5,437 nt of DNA from JABMPO01 sp964539785 (GTDB lineage Bacteria; Fidelibacterota; Marinisomatia; Marinisomatales; TCS56), in contig CAZIJQ010000091.1 of the NCBI GenBank assembly GCA_964539785.1, positions 1 to 5,437 of the forward strand, in the 5' to 3' direction. This document shows, piece after piece, positions 1-5,359 of the stretch. The notes below the pieces were generated by a model. It was not told the origin of the DNA, did not search any database, and saw only the letters and a program-made list of their open reading frames with translations. The stretch's first letter is position 1. The number at the start of each line of letters is the position of its first letter. The translations under genes were made by a program, and so were the position numbers.

Positions 1-57
1 CCTGGAAGGTTGCTATGCCTTTGAGACCTGGAAGGTTGCTATGGCCGATAGGTTGCT
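1..57. repeat. Direct repeat, 26-bp period, at left edge
   Basis: The 17-mer CCTGGAAGGTTGCTATG occurs at 1-17 and again at 27-43, giving a 26-bp period. Its core AGGTTGCT is present a third time at 50-57, only 17 bp after the second core. The array runs off the left edge, so its copy number is unknown. It lies upstream of the ABC ATPase gene and is unlikely to be translated. It could be an intergenic tandem repeat or a set of regulator binding sites; the sequence does not decide between these. Confidence 0.75.
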
Positions 58-101
58 CTAAACTGGTAGAATTGCCCAGCCATGTTGTAAATTACTGCTC
101 C

Positions 102-1070
102 ATGAACCTTTCTCAAAATAATCCAAATCCACCAGAAACGGTAATCCGGATCAGCGATTTACGGAAACATTTTGGTGTTGTAAAAGCGGTTGATGGTATC
201 AGTTTGGATATTAAGCACGGGGAAGTATTTGGTTTTCTGGGACCCAACGGCGCCGGTAAAACCACCACAATTAACATGATCTGCGGCTTGCTGCCAGCAA
301 GCGGTGGCACGGTGGAGTTTACTGATCCGCAAATCCGTCTGGATGGAGTGAAAAATCACCTCGGTGTCTGTCCCCAGGAGAATATCTTCTGGCCCAAGCT
401 CACCTGCCGCGAGCAATTGGTATTCATGGCTGAAATGTATGGCTTTCTAGGCAATGATTCCCGAAAGCGCGCTAATCATCTACTGGAAATGCTGGGGCTT
501 ATTGGCAAAGCTGATACTCTCGCAGCCAAACTATCCGGTGGGATGAAGCGCCGCCTGAATATTAGTCTGGCCCTGATTCATGATCCCGCCGTGCTGGTAT
601 TGGATGAACCGGAAGCCGGTCTCGATCCCCAAAGTCGCCTGCTTGTCCGCAATTTTATCATAGGTTTGGCTCGGGAGAAAACCGTTATTCTGACCACCCA
701 CAATATGGACGAGGCCGACCGCCTGGCGGATCGGGTTGCGATCATTGATCACGGTAAGTTGCTTAAACTGGATACACCGGGCAATCTGAAGCGATCAATC
801 GGGGAAGGCGATTTGCTGGAAATTGTATTTGATGACAGTGACAACAAAGTCGGACCGGATGCAATTCTGAATGCTATTCAGCCGATCTGCGAATCGGCAA
901 AAATAAATGCTGACCGCTTGATTCTCAAGGCGCCTCATCTCGTGGGTCTCCTGCCGCAGATTACTGCGAAATTAACTGAGCTTGGTATAACTGCACGGGA
1001 AATCACACTACGGGAAAACACTTTGGAAGACGTATTCATTCATCTTACGGGAAGAACGCTGCGGTCATGA
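102..1070 (+). CDS. ABC transporter ATP-binding protein (ABC-2 exporter type)
   Basis: This is the cytoplasmic ATPase of a two-gene ABC exporter, 322 residues from the ATG at 102. Visible motifs are Walker A GPNGAGKT (47-54), Q-loop Gln92 in PQEN, signature LSGGMK (144-149), Walker B and D-loop VLVLDEPEAGLD (164-175) and switch His200 in TTHNMDEA. The C-terminal part ends in the LEDVFIHLTGR pattern typical of DrrA/CcmA-like ATPases with an accessory C-terminal domain. The Thr usual after LDEP is Glu171 here, a mild deviation; the catalytic Glu169 is intact. I chose the start at 102 because the in-frame ATG at 15 sits in a repeat and would add 29 residues unlike the family. There is no clear Shine-Dalgarno at 102. 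The stop overlaps the permease start, so the two are translationally coupled. The substrate cannot be inferred; drug, lipid or polysaccharide export are all possible. Confidence 0.93.
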   Translation: MNLSQNNPNPPETVIRISDLRKHFGVVKAVDGISLDIKHGEVFGFLGPNGAGKTTTINMICGLLPASGGTVEFTDPQIRLDGVKNHLGVCPQENIFWPKLTCREQLVFMAEMYGFLGNDSRKRANHLLEMLGLIGKADTLAAKLSGGMKRRLNISLALIHDPAVLVLDEPEAGLDPQSRLLVRNFIIGLAREKTVILTTHNMDEADRLADRVAIIDHGKLLKLDTPGNLKRSIGEGDLLEIVFDDSDNKVGPDAILNAIQPICESAKINADRLILKAPHLVGLLPQITAKLTELGITAREITLRENTLEDVFIHLTGRTLRS

Positions 1071-2233
1071 AATTTCTCAGTGTTATTAAAAAGAGTTTAT
1101 TGGAACAGGCGCGCAGTTTCTGGATATTGGTCCTCACGGTATCGATGGCTCCATTTTTCGTTTTTGTTTATTACCTGATCAATGAAACTTGGCAACCGCG
1201 ATACGATTTGCTATTTGTCAATTTAGATGTGGGGACTGAGCAAACCGGTACACCGATTAACCATGGGCAGGAACTAATAGCGATTGCTAAAGCGCTAAAA
1301 AATGATTCACTGATGATCCCGGTCAATGTAAAACAGGTTTCTGATCGTGAAACGGCCTTAAAAAAATTGCACGCCAAAAAAGCCGAAGCCCTGGTTGTAA
1401 TACCAGAGAATTTCTCCAAGGCCATGGTGGAAATGCTAACAACCGGCAGCGGAACTCAATCGCAACTGGAACTGGTAGGCGACCTAACCGATCTGAATTA
1501 TATGGTAACCGCGATCTGGGCGGGAGAGGCTTTCAATCGCTATCTAACTCAGGTATTTCCTATAGCCATGCCGGTGGGATTCATTGAAACTAGTCTTGGC
1601 GTATCGGGGGAAATCGACGAATTCGACTTGTGGGTTCCGGGATTGCTGATTCTATCAATCATCATGCTGATGTTCTCGGCCACCATTGCTATCGTAGCCG
1701 AAGTTGAGAATGGTACAATTATCCGTTTGAAACTTTCGCGAATCGGTGTCCTGAATTATCTGGGCGGCATCAGTGTAGTGCAGGTACTTGTTGGGTTGAT
1801 ATCAATTTTATTAACGCTCGGTGCCGCGATACTGATGGGCTTTAATTATACTGGCTCTGTTGCAGCCTTATTGGTAATTGCGGTATTGACCAGCATCTCG
1901 ATGGTTGCTTTCAGCCTGATATTAGCTGCTGGTACAAAAACAGTGAATGAAGTGCTGATAGTAGGCAACTTTCCCCTGTTTTTATTCATGTTTTTCACCG
2001 GGGCGGCTTTCCCATTAGAGGGAAAAACTCTTATCACAATTGCTGGTTATTCAATCACCGCCCAGGGACTAATGTCCCCGACCCACGCCATTACCGCAGC
2101 CAAGAAAGTATTGATTATGGGGGCTGGTCTGGGTGATGTTTTGCCCGAACTGGTTGCCCTGGCAACGCTGATTATTATTTATTGGGCTCTGGGTGCTTGG
2201 TTGTTTTACCGTCGACACATGCGGGTCACATAA
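1067..2233 (+). CDS. ABC-2 type transporter permease
   Basis: This is the membrane subunit partnering the ATPase encoded just upstream; their genes overlap by four bases (ATGA at 1067-1070). The 388-residue protein has the ABC-2 layout: one N-terminal membrane helix (about 17-38), a large extracytoplasmic domain (about 40-185), then about five helices (roughly 188-212, 229-258, 265-287, 294-315 and 360-384). A short cytoplasmic stretch with EVENGTI follows the second helix, where ABC-2 permeases such as YhhJ/YbhS and DrrB-like proteins typically carry a similar acidic E-x-E-x-G segment. The basic tail RRHMRVT fits a cytoplasmic C terminus. Only one permease is encoded here, so the transporter is probably a homodimer of this subunit with two ATPases. 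The substrate is not evident. The assignment rests on topology, the coupled ATPase and the family-like loop. Confidence 0.88.
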   Translation: MKFLSVIKKSLLEQARSFWILVLTVSMAPFFVFVYYLINETWQPRYDLLFVNLDVGTEQTGTPINHGQELIAIAKALKNDSLMIPVNVKQVSDRETALKKLHAKKAEALVVIPENFSKAMVEMLTTGSGTQSQLELVGDLTDLNYMVTAIWAGEAFNRYLTQVFPIAMPVGFIETSLGVSGEIDEFDLWVPGLLILSIIMLMFSATIAIVAEVENGTIIRLKLSRIGVLNYLGGISVVQVLVGLISILLTLGAAILMGFNYTGSVAALLVIAVLTSISMVAFSLILAAGTKTVNEVLIVGNFPLFLFMFFTGAAFPLEGKTLITIAGYSITAQGLMSPTHAITAAKKVLIMGAGLGDVLPELVALATLIIIYWALGAWLFYRRHMRVT

Positions 2234-2278
2234 AAATAAGCTGACGACTCCCGTAAACATAATTTAAATTCAAGTCCG

Positions 2279-3412
2279 ATGAAGTTCACCCTATCAGCCC
2301 AGGATACCGAAACTTCGGCCCGTACCGGGTTGCTGGATACCGCTCACGGTAAAATTACCACACCCATTTTCATGCCGGTGGGCACAATGGGAGCGGTCAA
2401 ATCTCTTGATCCGCGAGCCCTGAATGAAGCCCATGCTCAGATTATTCTCGGTAATACCTACCACCTATACCTGCGGCCGGGAACCGAAATCATCAATGCG
2501 GCCGGTGGTTTGCATAAATTCATCGGCTGGGACAAACCGATCCTCACCGACAGTGGTGGTTTTCAGGTATTTTCCCTGGCAAAAATGAATAAGATCAATG
2601 ATGATGGTGTGGAATTTCAATCCCATTTGGATGGCAGTAAACATTTTTTCAGTCCAGCCGTTTCCATGGAAATTCAACGTTATCTCGGAAGTGATATTAT
2701 CATGGCCTTTGACCAGTGTCCCCCCAGTGATGTTGGTATCGAGTTGGCCGAAACGGCGGTTAAGCGAACCGCACGCTGGATTGAGGAATGCAACCAGTAT
2801 CTGGCAGAAAACCCAGCTTTGTATGGGCATGAGCAAACCCTTTTCCCGATTGTTCAGGGCAGTGTTTACGAAGAATTACGCCGGCGCAGCGCCGAGGATG
2901 TTGTGCCTTTAGCAACCTGTGGAGTTGCCATTGGGGGTTTGGCAGTGGGCGAAGAAAAAAGTGCCATGTTTGACATGATCGAACTACTGGATGATGTCTT
3001 ACCAAAAGATCAACCACGTTACCTGATGGGGGTGGGGCGACCAACCGATCTGGTACGTTCTGTTCGTCTGGGGGTAGATATGTTTGATTGTGTAATGCCC
3101 ACCCGCAATGCGCGTAATGGCCAATTATTCACCAGTCATGGAATAATTAATATCAAGAATCAAAAATTCAAAACTGATTTTAGTCCTCTGGATGAAACCT
3201 GTGACTGTTACTTATGCCGGAATTTCAGCCGGGCCTATCTCTGCCACTTGATTCGGGTTAATGAAATTCTGGGCCTACGCCTGGCCTCCCTGCACAATGT
3301 GACTTATTACCTCAATTTGATGGCTACCATGCGCACAAAGATTGCCGCCGGAACATTTTCATCCTGGGCGGAAAACTATCTGAGTATTATGAATGACAAT
3401 AAGGGGATGTGA
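2279..3412 (+). CDS. tgt: Queuine/preQ1 tRNA-guanine transglycosylase
   Basis: Tgt exchanges guanine 34 in the anticodon of GUN-anticodon tRNAs (Asp, Asn, His, Tyr) for preQ1, an early step in making queuosine. At 377 residues it matches the usual bacterial length (E. coli about 375). Catalytic Asp91 lies in DSGGFQVFS, substrate-binding Asp145 in AFDQCPP and nucleophile Asp270 in MFDCVMPTRNARNGQ. The zinc site is Cys308, Cys310, Cys313 and His339, in the CDCYLC and SLHN segments. Cys147 and Val223 (GGLAVGEE) are at the positions that mark preQ1-using bacterial enzymes rather than queuine-using eukaryotic ones. The start at 2279 gives the expected N terminus, although no strong ribosome binding site precedes it. 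The gene follows the permease by 45 bases and could be in the same transcript. It ends TGA, immediately followed by TAG. No other queuosine genes are visible in the window. Confidence 0.97.
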   Translation: MKFTLSAQDTETSARTGLLDTAHGKITTPIFMPVGTMGAVKSLDPRALNEAHAQIILGNTYHLYLRPGTEIINAAGGLHKFIGWDKPILTDSGGFQVFSLAKMNKINDDGVEFQSHLDGSKHFFSPAVSMEIQRYLGSDIIMAFDQCPPSDVGIELAETAVKRTARWIEECNQYLAENPALYGHEQTLFPIVQGSVYEELRRRSAEDVVPLATCGVAIGGLAVGEEKSAMFDMIELLDDVLPKDQPRYLMGVGRPTDLVRSVRLGVDMFDCVMPTRNARNGQLFTSHGIINIKNQKFKTDFSPLDETCDCYLCRNFSRAYLCHLIRVNEILGLRLASLHNVTYYLNLMATMRTKIAAGTFSSWAENYLSIMNDNKGM

Positions 3413-3430
3413 TAGTTTGAAAAATGATTT

Positions 3431-3454
3431 AACCACAGATTTCACGAATTTCAC
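3431..3454. repeat. Short intergenic repeat (CACAGATTTCAC type)
   Basis: The stretch AACCACAGATTTCACGAATT and the TTCAC after it contain two imperfect tandem units, GATTTCAC and GAATTTCAC. It follows tgt by about 20 bases. I recognise this wording as resembling dispersed noncoding repeats in many environmental bacterial genomes, from general familiarity only. It has no open reading frame or terminator-like fold. Confidence 0.45.
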
Positions 3455-3468
3455 TGAAAAAAAGTTAA

Positions 3469-3518
3469 GAGCAGAGAGCTTGGAGCAAAGAGCATGGAAC
3501 GAAGAGCAAGGAAGCAAG
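3469..3518. repeat. Heptameric tandem repeat, block A
   Basis: Seven consecutive degenerate units start with GAGC or GAAC: GAGCAGA, GAGCTTG, GAGCAAA, GAGCATG, GAACGAA, GAGCAAG, then an 8-base GAAGCAAG. The first six keep an exact 7-bp period (3469-3510). The purine-rich character continues to about 3540. A 7-bp unit is incompatible with a conserved reading frame, so this is noncoding spacer. Related blocks lie on the other side of the NUDIX gene. Confidence 0.75.
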
Positions 3519-3561
3519 AGTGATGAGAGGCAGAGGAGAAAAACCGCAGTTCGACTACATG

Positions 3562-3593
3562 CACATTAACACATTAATACTTTAACACATCGA
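3562..3593. repeat. Octameric tandem repeat upstream of the NUDIX gene
   Basis: Four 8-bp units run in phase: CACATTAA, CACATTAA, TACTTTAA and CACATCGA. The first two are identical. They end four bases before the NUDIX start codon, so they occupy the place where a ribosome binding site would be expected, and no good one is present. The units may be simple slippage products or may affect expression of the gene; the sequence alone does not tell. Confidence 0.6.
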
Positions 3594-3597
3594 TTAA

Positions 3598-4065
3598 ATG
3601 ACTAAACCAATCATCCGTGTAATTGATTCCTACGTTTTTCGGCAAACGGAAACCGGAGTAAAATTTCTACTGCTGAAACGTAATGTGAATAAAATTTATG
3701 AACATCTCTGGCAGGGGGTAGCCGGTAAAATCGAAGTTGGCGAAAAAGCCTGGGAGACGGCAATCAGGGAATTGAAAGAAGAAACCGGCCTATCACCAAA
3801 ACGAATGTTTGTTACCGATCATGTTAGTCGGTTTTATGAGACACATGGTGATCGTATAAATTTGGTACCGGTTTTCGGGATCGAGGTTGATACTGCCCAA
3901 GTTGTACTGTCTGAGGAACATTCCGAATATCGTTGGGTTGATATTGAAGAAGCGCTGCAATTATTAATCTGGCGTGGTCAACGCACTGGAATAAAAGTGG
4001 TTCACGATATGATTGTGAGCGGCGATGATCGAATTAAATGGTCGGAAGTGGAATTTGATAAGTAA
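3598..4065 (+). CDS. NUDIX hydrolase
   Basis: This 155-residue protein is a NUDIX-family pyrophosphohydrolase, cleaving a nucleoside diphosphate linked to another moiety with Mg2+ or Mn2+. The NUDIX box is perfect: Gly43, Glu49, then R57-E-L-K-E-E-T-G-L65, fitting GX5EX7REUXEEXGU. The metal-binding glutamates 61 and 62 are present. A strand before it (VKFLLLKRN) and the HLWQGVAGKIEVGE entry are typical. The C-terminal part, SEEHSEYRWVDIEEALQLL, resembles NudB-like dNTP or dihydroneopterin triphosphate pyrophosphatases of similar size (about 150 residues). That subfamily is only a guess, and substrates of NUDIX enzymes are rarely predictable. The ATG at 3598 lacks a convincing Shine-Dalgarno, but it gives a full-length domain. 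Repeat-rich spacers on both sides suggest it may be transcribed on its own. Confidence 0.92.
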   Translation: MTKPIIRVIDSYVFRQTETGVKFLLLKRNVNKIYEHLWQGVAGKIEVGEKAWETAIRELKEETGLSPKRMFVTDHVSRFYETHGDRINLVPVFGIEVDTAQVVLSEEHSEYRWVDIEEALQLLIWRGQRTGIKVVHDMIVSGDDRIKWSEVEFDK

Positions 4066-4066
4066 G

Positions 4067-4101
4067 GAGCGAAGAGCCGTGAGCAAAGAACTCAGAACCA
4101 A
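4067..4101. repeat. Heptameric tandem repeat, block B
   Basis: Five exact-phase 7-bp units begin one base after the NUDIX stop codon: GAGCGAA, GAGCCGT, GAGCAAA, GAACTCA and GAACCAA. They have the same GAGC/GAAC heads, the same period and the same strand orientation as block A at 3469-3518, so the two blocks belong to one repeat family bracketing the NUDIX gene. Confidence 0.75.
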
Positions 4102-4110
4102 AAACTTATT

Positions 4111-4140
4111 ACCGCAGAGATACAGAGAACGCAGAGAAAA
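4111..4140. repeat. CGCAGAGA intergenic repeat
   Basis: CGCAGAGA occurs twice, 17 bp apart (4113-4120 and 4130-4137), with another CAGAGA between them at 4123-4128. The stretch is purine-rich and noncoding. It resembles the CGCAGAGA-type dispersed repeats I associate with intergenic regions of assorted environmental bacteria; this is recognition, not a search result. Confidence 0.5.
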
Positions 4141-4143
4141 TAC

Positions 4144-4174
4144 TATTAGTAAAGAACTAATAACTCAGAACCAG
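4144..4174. repeat. Heptameric repeat block C with 7-bp inverted repeat
   Basis: Three 7-bp units, GAACTAA, TAACTCA and GAACCAG, occupy 4154-4174. The last part duplicates block B: AAAGAACTCAGAACCA (4085-4100) recurs at 4151-4173 with seven extra bases inserted, one unit. The same stretch contains a perfect inverted repeat, TATTAGT (4144-4150) and ACTAATA (4156-4162), with a 5-base AAAGA loop. It lacks a T-run, so I do not call it a terminator. It lies about 25 bases before the peroxiredoxin ribosome binding site. Confidence 0.6.
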
Positions 4175-4188
4175 GATTAAATAACATT

Positions 4189-4193
4189 AGGAG
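4189..4193 (+). promoter_or_regulatory. Ribosome binding site fixing the peroxiredoxin start
   Basis: AGGAG sits five bases before the ATG at 4199. This is a good Shine-Dalgarno at good spacing. It shows that translation starts upstream of the in-frame UGA at 4328, which argues against the shorter reading that begins at TTG 4334. Confidence 0.85.
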
Positions 4194-4198
4194 TAAAA

Positions 4199-4651
4199 AT
4201 GTTAGAAACAGGTAGCAAAGCCCCAGAATTTACATTACCGGACCAAGCTGGAAATCCGGTATCGCTGGGCGATTATCGTGGTAAAAAAGTATTATTATGG
4301 TTTTTCCCAAAAGCCAGTACCGGTGGCTGAACTTTGGAAGGACAGGGATTCCGGGATGAATTCCAACAGTTTGAAGATCGAAACATTGCTATTCTGGGCA
4401 TGAGCGCCGACCCACCGGCCCGCCAGCAGAAATTTGTCGATAAAAATGGGTTCCAGTATCCTTTGCTGTGTGATGAGGAAAAAGACATTTTACGGGCGTA
4501 CCATGCCTGGGGACCAAAAAAATTGGCTGGCCGTGAATATGAGGGCATTTACCGTATTTCTTATCTGATTGATGAAACAGGCAAAATCAAAAATACCTAT
4601 GCAAAAGTAAAAACCAAATCCCATGCAGTTGATATACTGGCGGATTTATAA
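4199..4651 (+). CDS. bcp: Bcp/PrxQ-type peroxiredoxin, probable selenoprotein (UGA codon 44 read as Sec)
   Basis: This is a cytoplasmic thiol-type peroxidase that reduces hydrogen and organic peroxides. Read through one in-frame TGA (4328-4330), the 150-residue product is a complete Bcp/PrxQ protein, like E. coli Bcp (about 156). The N-terminal LETGSKAPEFTLPDQAG and WFFPKAST lead into the active site P37-xxx-T41-xx-U44, where family members have PxxxTxxC. The UGA is exactly the peroxidatic position. GFRDEF (50-55), LGMSAD, YPLLCDEEKD, YHAWGPKK, EYEGIYRISYLID with the active-site Arg119, and KSHAVDIL all match the family after the UGA. The usual Bcp resolving Cys five residues on is Gln49, so this looks like a 1-Sec enzyme; Cys91 is the only cysteine. 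A Shine-Dalgarno sits at 4189-4193. A SECIS-like hairpin follows the UGA. A sequencing error or pseudogene is possible, but every other part of the frame is intact. Confidence 0.85.
4328..4330 (+). other. In-frame UGA, proposed selenocysteine codon
   Basis: TGA is codon 44 counted from the ATG at 4199, between GGC (Gly43) and ACT (Thr45). It replaces the catalytic cysteine codon of a peroxiredoxin. UGA is a true stop elsewhere: the ABC ATPase ends with TGA overlapping the next start, and tgt ends TGA-TAG. General UGA reassignment is therefore unlikely and selenocysteine is the simplest reading. Confidence 0.82.
4346..4364 (+). promoter_or_regulatory. Candidate bacterial SECIS hairpin
   Basis: In the mRNA, GGAUUC (4346-4351) pairs with GAAUUCC (4358-4364), giving six base pairs with one bulged U (4361) around a six-base loop CGGGAU. 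The loop begins 22 bases after the UGA and has G as its second base. This fits the known bacterial SECIS pattern: a short stem, a small apical loop with G in the first two bases, and about 16-37 bases from the UGA. The E. coli fdhF element also has a bulged U, but on the 5' side. The hairpin lies in codons 50-56. A competing stem at 4334-4339/4361-4366 cannot be excluded without folding. Confidence 0.55.
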
Positions 4652-4663
4652 ATAGTGGTTTTC

Positions 4664-4691
4664 GTAGGGACAATTCATGAGTTGTCCTTAC
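4664..4691. repeat. Palindromic 12-bp hairpin (dispersed repeat or terminator)
   Basis: GTAGGGACAATT (4664-4675) pairs with AGTTGTCCTTAC (4680-4691) around a four-base CATG loop, using twelve pairs of which two are G-U. It starts 12 bases after the peroxiredoxin stop codon. It is followed by AT-rich DNA but no clean T-run, so intrinsic termination is plausible yet not typical. Its form (a GTAGGG-start palindrome with CAATTCATGA centre) resembles palindromic intergenic repeats I have seen in many bacterial genomes. It probably ends or shields the peroxiredoxin transcript. Confidence 0.7.
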
Positions 4692-4698
4692 TTATAGA

Positions 4699-4704
4699 TA
4701 TAAT
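4699..4704 (+). promoter_or_regulatory. Possible -10 element for the methyltransferase-like gene
   Basis: A perfect TATAAT lies 32 bases before the GTG start at 4737 and after the hairpin. I see no good -35 hexamer at 16-18 bases upstream, and the surrounding DNA is AT-rich enough to produce this by chance. Confidence 0.3.
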
Positions 4705-4723
4705 TATTATAAGCCAAATATGC

Positions 4724-4729
4724 AGGAGG
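4724..4729 (+). promoter_or_regulatory. Ribosome binding site supporting a GTG start
   Basis: AGGAGG, a full Shine-Dalgarno, lies seven bases before the GTG at 4737. This justifies the non-ATG start; the first in-frame ATG is well inside the first transmembrane region or beyond. Confidence 0.85.
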
Positions 4730-4736
4730 GCAGATA

Positions 4737-5327
4737 GTGTTTAGTACTCCTTTCAAAATTGTATACTTTTTAGGATTTGTTATCATTACAGTCGTGCGGA
4801 AAATCTTTACAGCTCGTCTTCGAAATGAAAAACTCGCAGTTGATAATAAATCTGTGCTGGATATTACCTTTCTGGCGTTAACCGGAATTGGGATGATAAT
4901 TCCATTAATCTATGTATTCAGCATAAAATTAGATTTTGCTGATTACCCTCGACCGGATTTGGTAGGCTATTTGGGGGCGGTATTATTCCTGATTGCCTGC
5001 TGGCTGCTATACCGCTCGCATGCTGATCTAAATCGCAACTGGATTCCAACAGTTGGTTTAAGGCCGGGTCATAAGTTGATAACCACCGGAGTATACAAAA
5101 AAATTCGTCATCCCATGTATTCAGCGCATATGACCTGGGCAATTGCTCAAGCCATGATACTGCCCAATTGGATTGCCGGTTTTTCATTCTTGATTGTACT
5201 GACTCCACACATTTTTATCAGAATTGGAGTCGAAGAGAAATTGCTGGTTGAGCAGTTTAGTGATGAATACCAGGATTATATGAATCGTAGTGGACGATTG
5301 CTGCCACGATTACGGCCTTTCGCATAA
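4737..5327 (+). CDS. Isoprenylcysteine carboxyl methyltransferase/PEMT-like membrane methyltransferase
   Basis: This 196-residue integral membrane protein belongs to the ICMT/PEMT-like methyltransferase superfamily, which uses S-adenosylmethionine at the membrane. Hydrophobic helices lie at about 7-22, 42-63, 74-92 and 128-163. The C-terminal hallmark motifs are present: LNRNW (98-102), H112-LITTGVY-K, RHPMYSAHM (124-132), and EEKLLVEQFSDEYQDY (166-181) followed by R187-LLPRL. The RHP and EE segments form the cofactor pocket in characterised relatives. Bacteria rarely have prenylated protein substrates, so the true acceptor (a lipid, a small thiol or something else) is unknown. The GTG start follows a full AGGAGG. 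The gene is separated from the peroxiredoxin by a hairpin and is likely its own unit. Confidence 0.85.
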   Translation: MFSTPFKIVYFLGFVIITVVRKIFTARLRNEKLAVDNKSVLDITFLALTGIGMIIPLIYVFSIKLDFADYPRPDLVGYLGAVLFLIACWLLYRSHADLNRNWIPTVGLRPGHKLITTGVYKKIRHPMYSAHMTWAIAQAMILPNWIAGFSFLIVLTPHIFIRIGVEEKLLVEQFSDEYQDYMNRSGRLLPRLRPFA

Positions 5328-5345
5328 TAACAGCTAACAGTTATT
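5326..5345. terminator. Possible bidirectional terminator hairpin
   Basis: AATAAC (5326-5331) pairs perfectly with GTTATT (5340-5345) around an eight-base loop. It begins inside the methyltransferase stop codon and lies before the proposed stop of a convergent gene. The stem is AT-rich and the T-run is poor, so this is a weak candidate. Confidence 0.35.
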
Positions 5346-5359
5346 GTCTAATATTTGTA

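Noticed and set aside
15..101. N-terminal extension of the ABC ATPase from the ATG at 15
   Set aside because: The extension is encoded partly by the 26-bp repeat, has no family resemblance and no ribosome binding site. The ATG at 102 gives the usual N terminus.
2465..3044. Antisense and alternative-frame open readings across tgt
   Set aside because: They overlap a gene with all catalytic residues conserved and have no recognisable domains; they are shadows of it.
4328..4330. UGA reassigned genome-wide to Trp or Gly
   Set aside because: Trp is encoded by TGG throughout, only one gene has an internal TGA, and TGA is needed as the stop of the ABC ATPase, where readthrough would run into the overlapping permease in the wrong frame.
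4334..4366. TTGGAA/TTCCAA stem as the SECIS element
   Set aside because: The six pairs are perfect, but they enclose a 21-base loop, larger than typical bacterial SECIS loops. The 4346-4364 hairpin fits the known geometry better. It remains a competitor.
4334..4651. A stand-alone 105-residue protein starting at TTG 4334
   Set aside because: It lacks the N-terminal strands and catalytic position of the peroxiredoxin and has no ribosome binding site. The upstream ATG with AGGAG explains the frame better.
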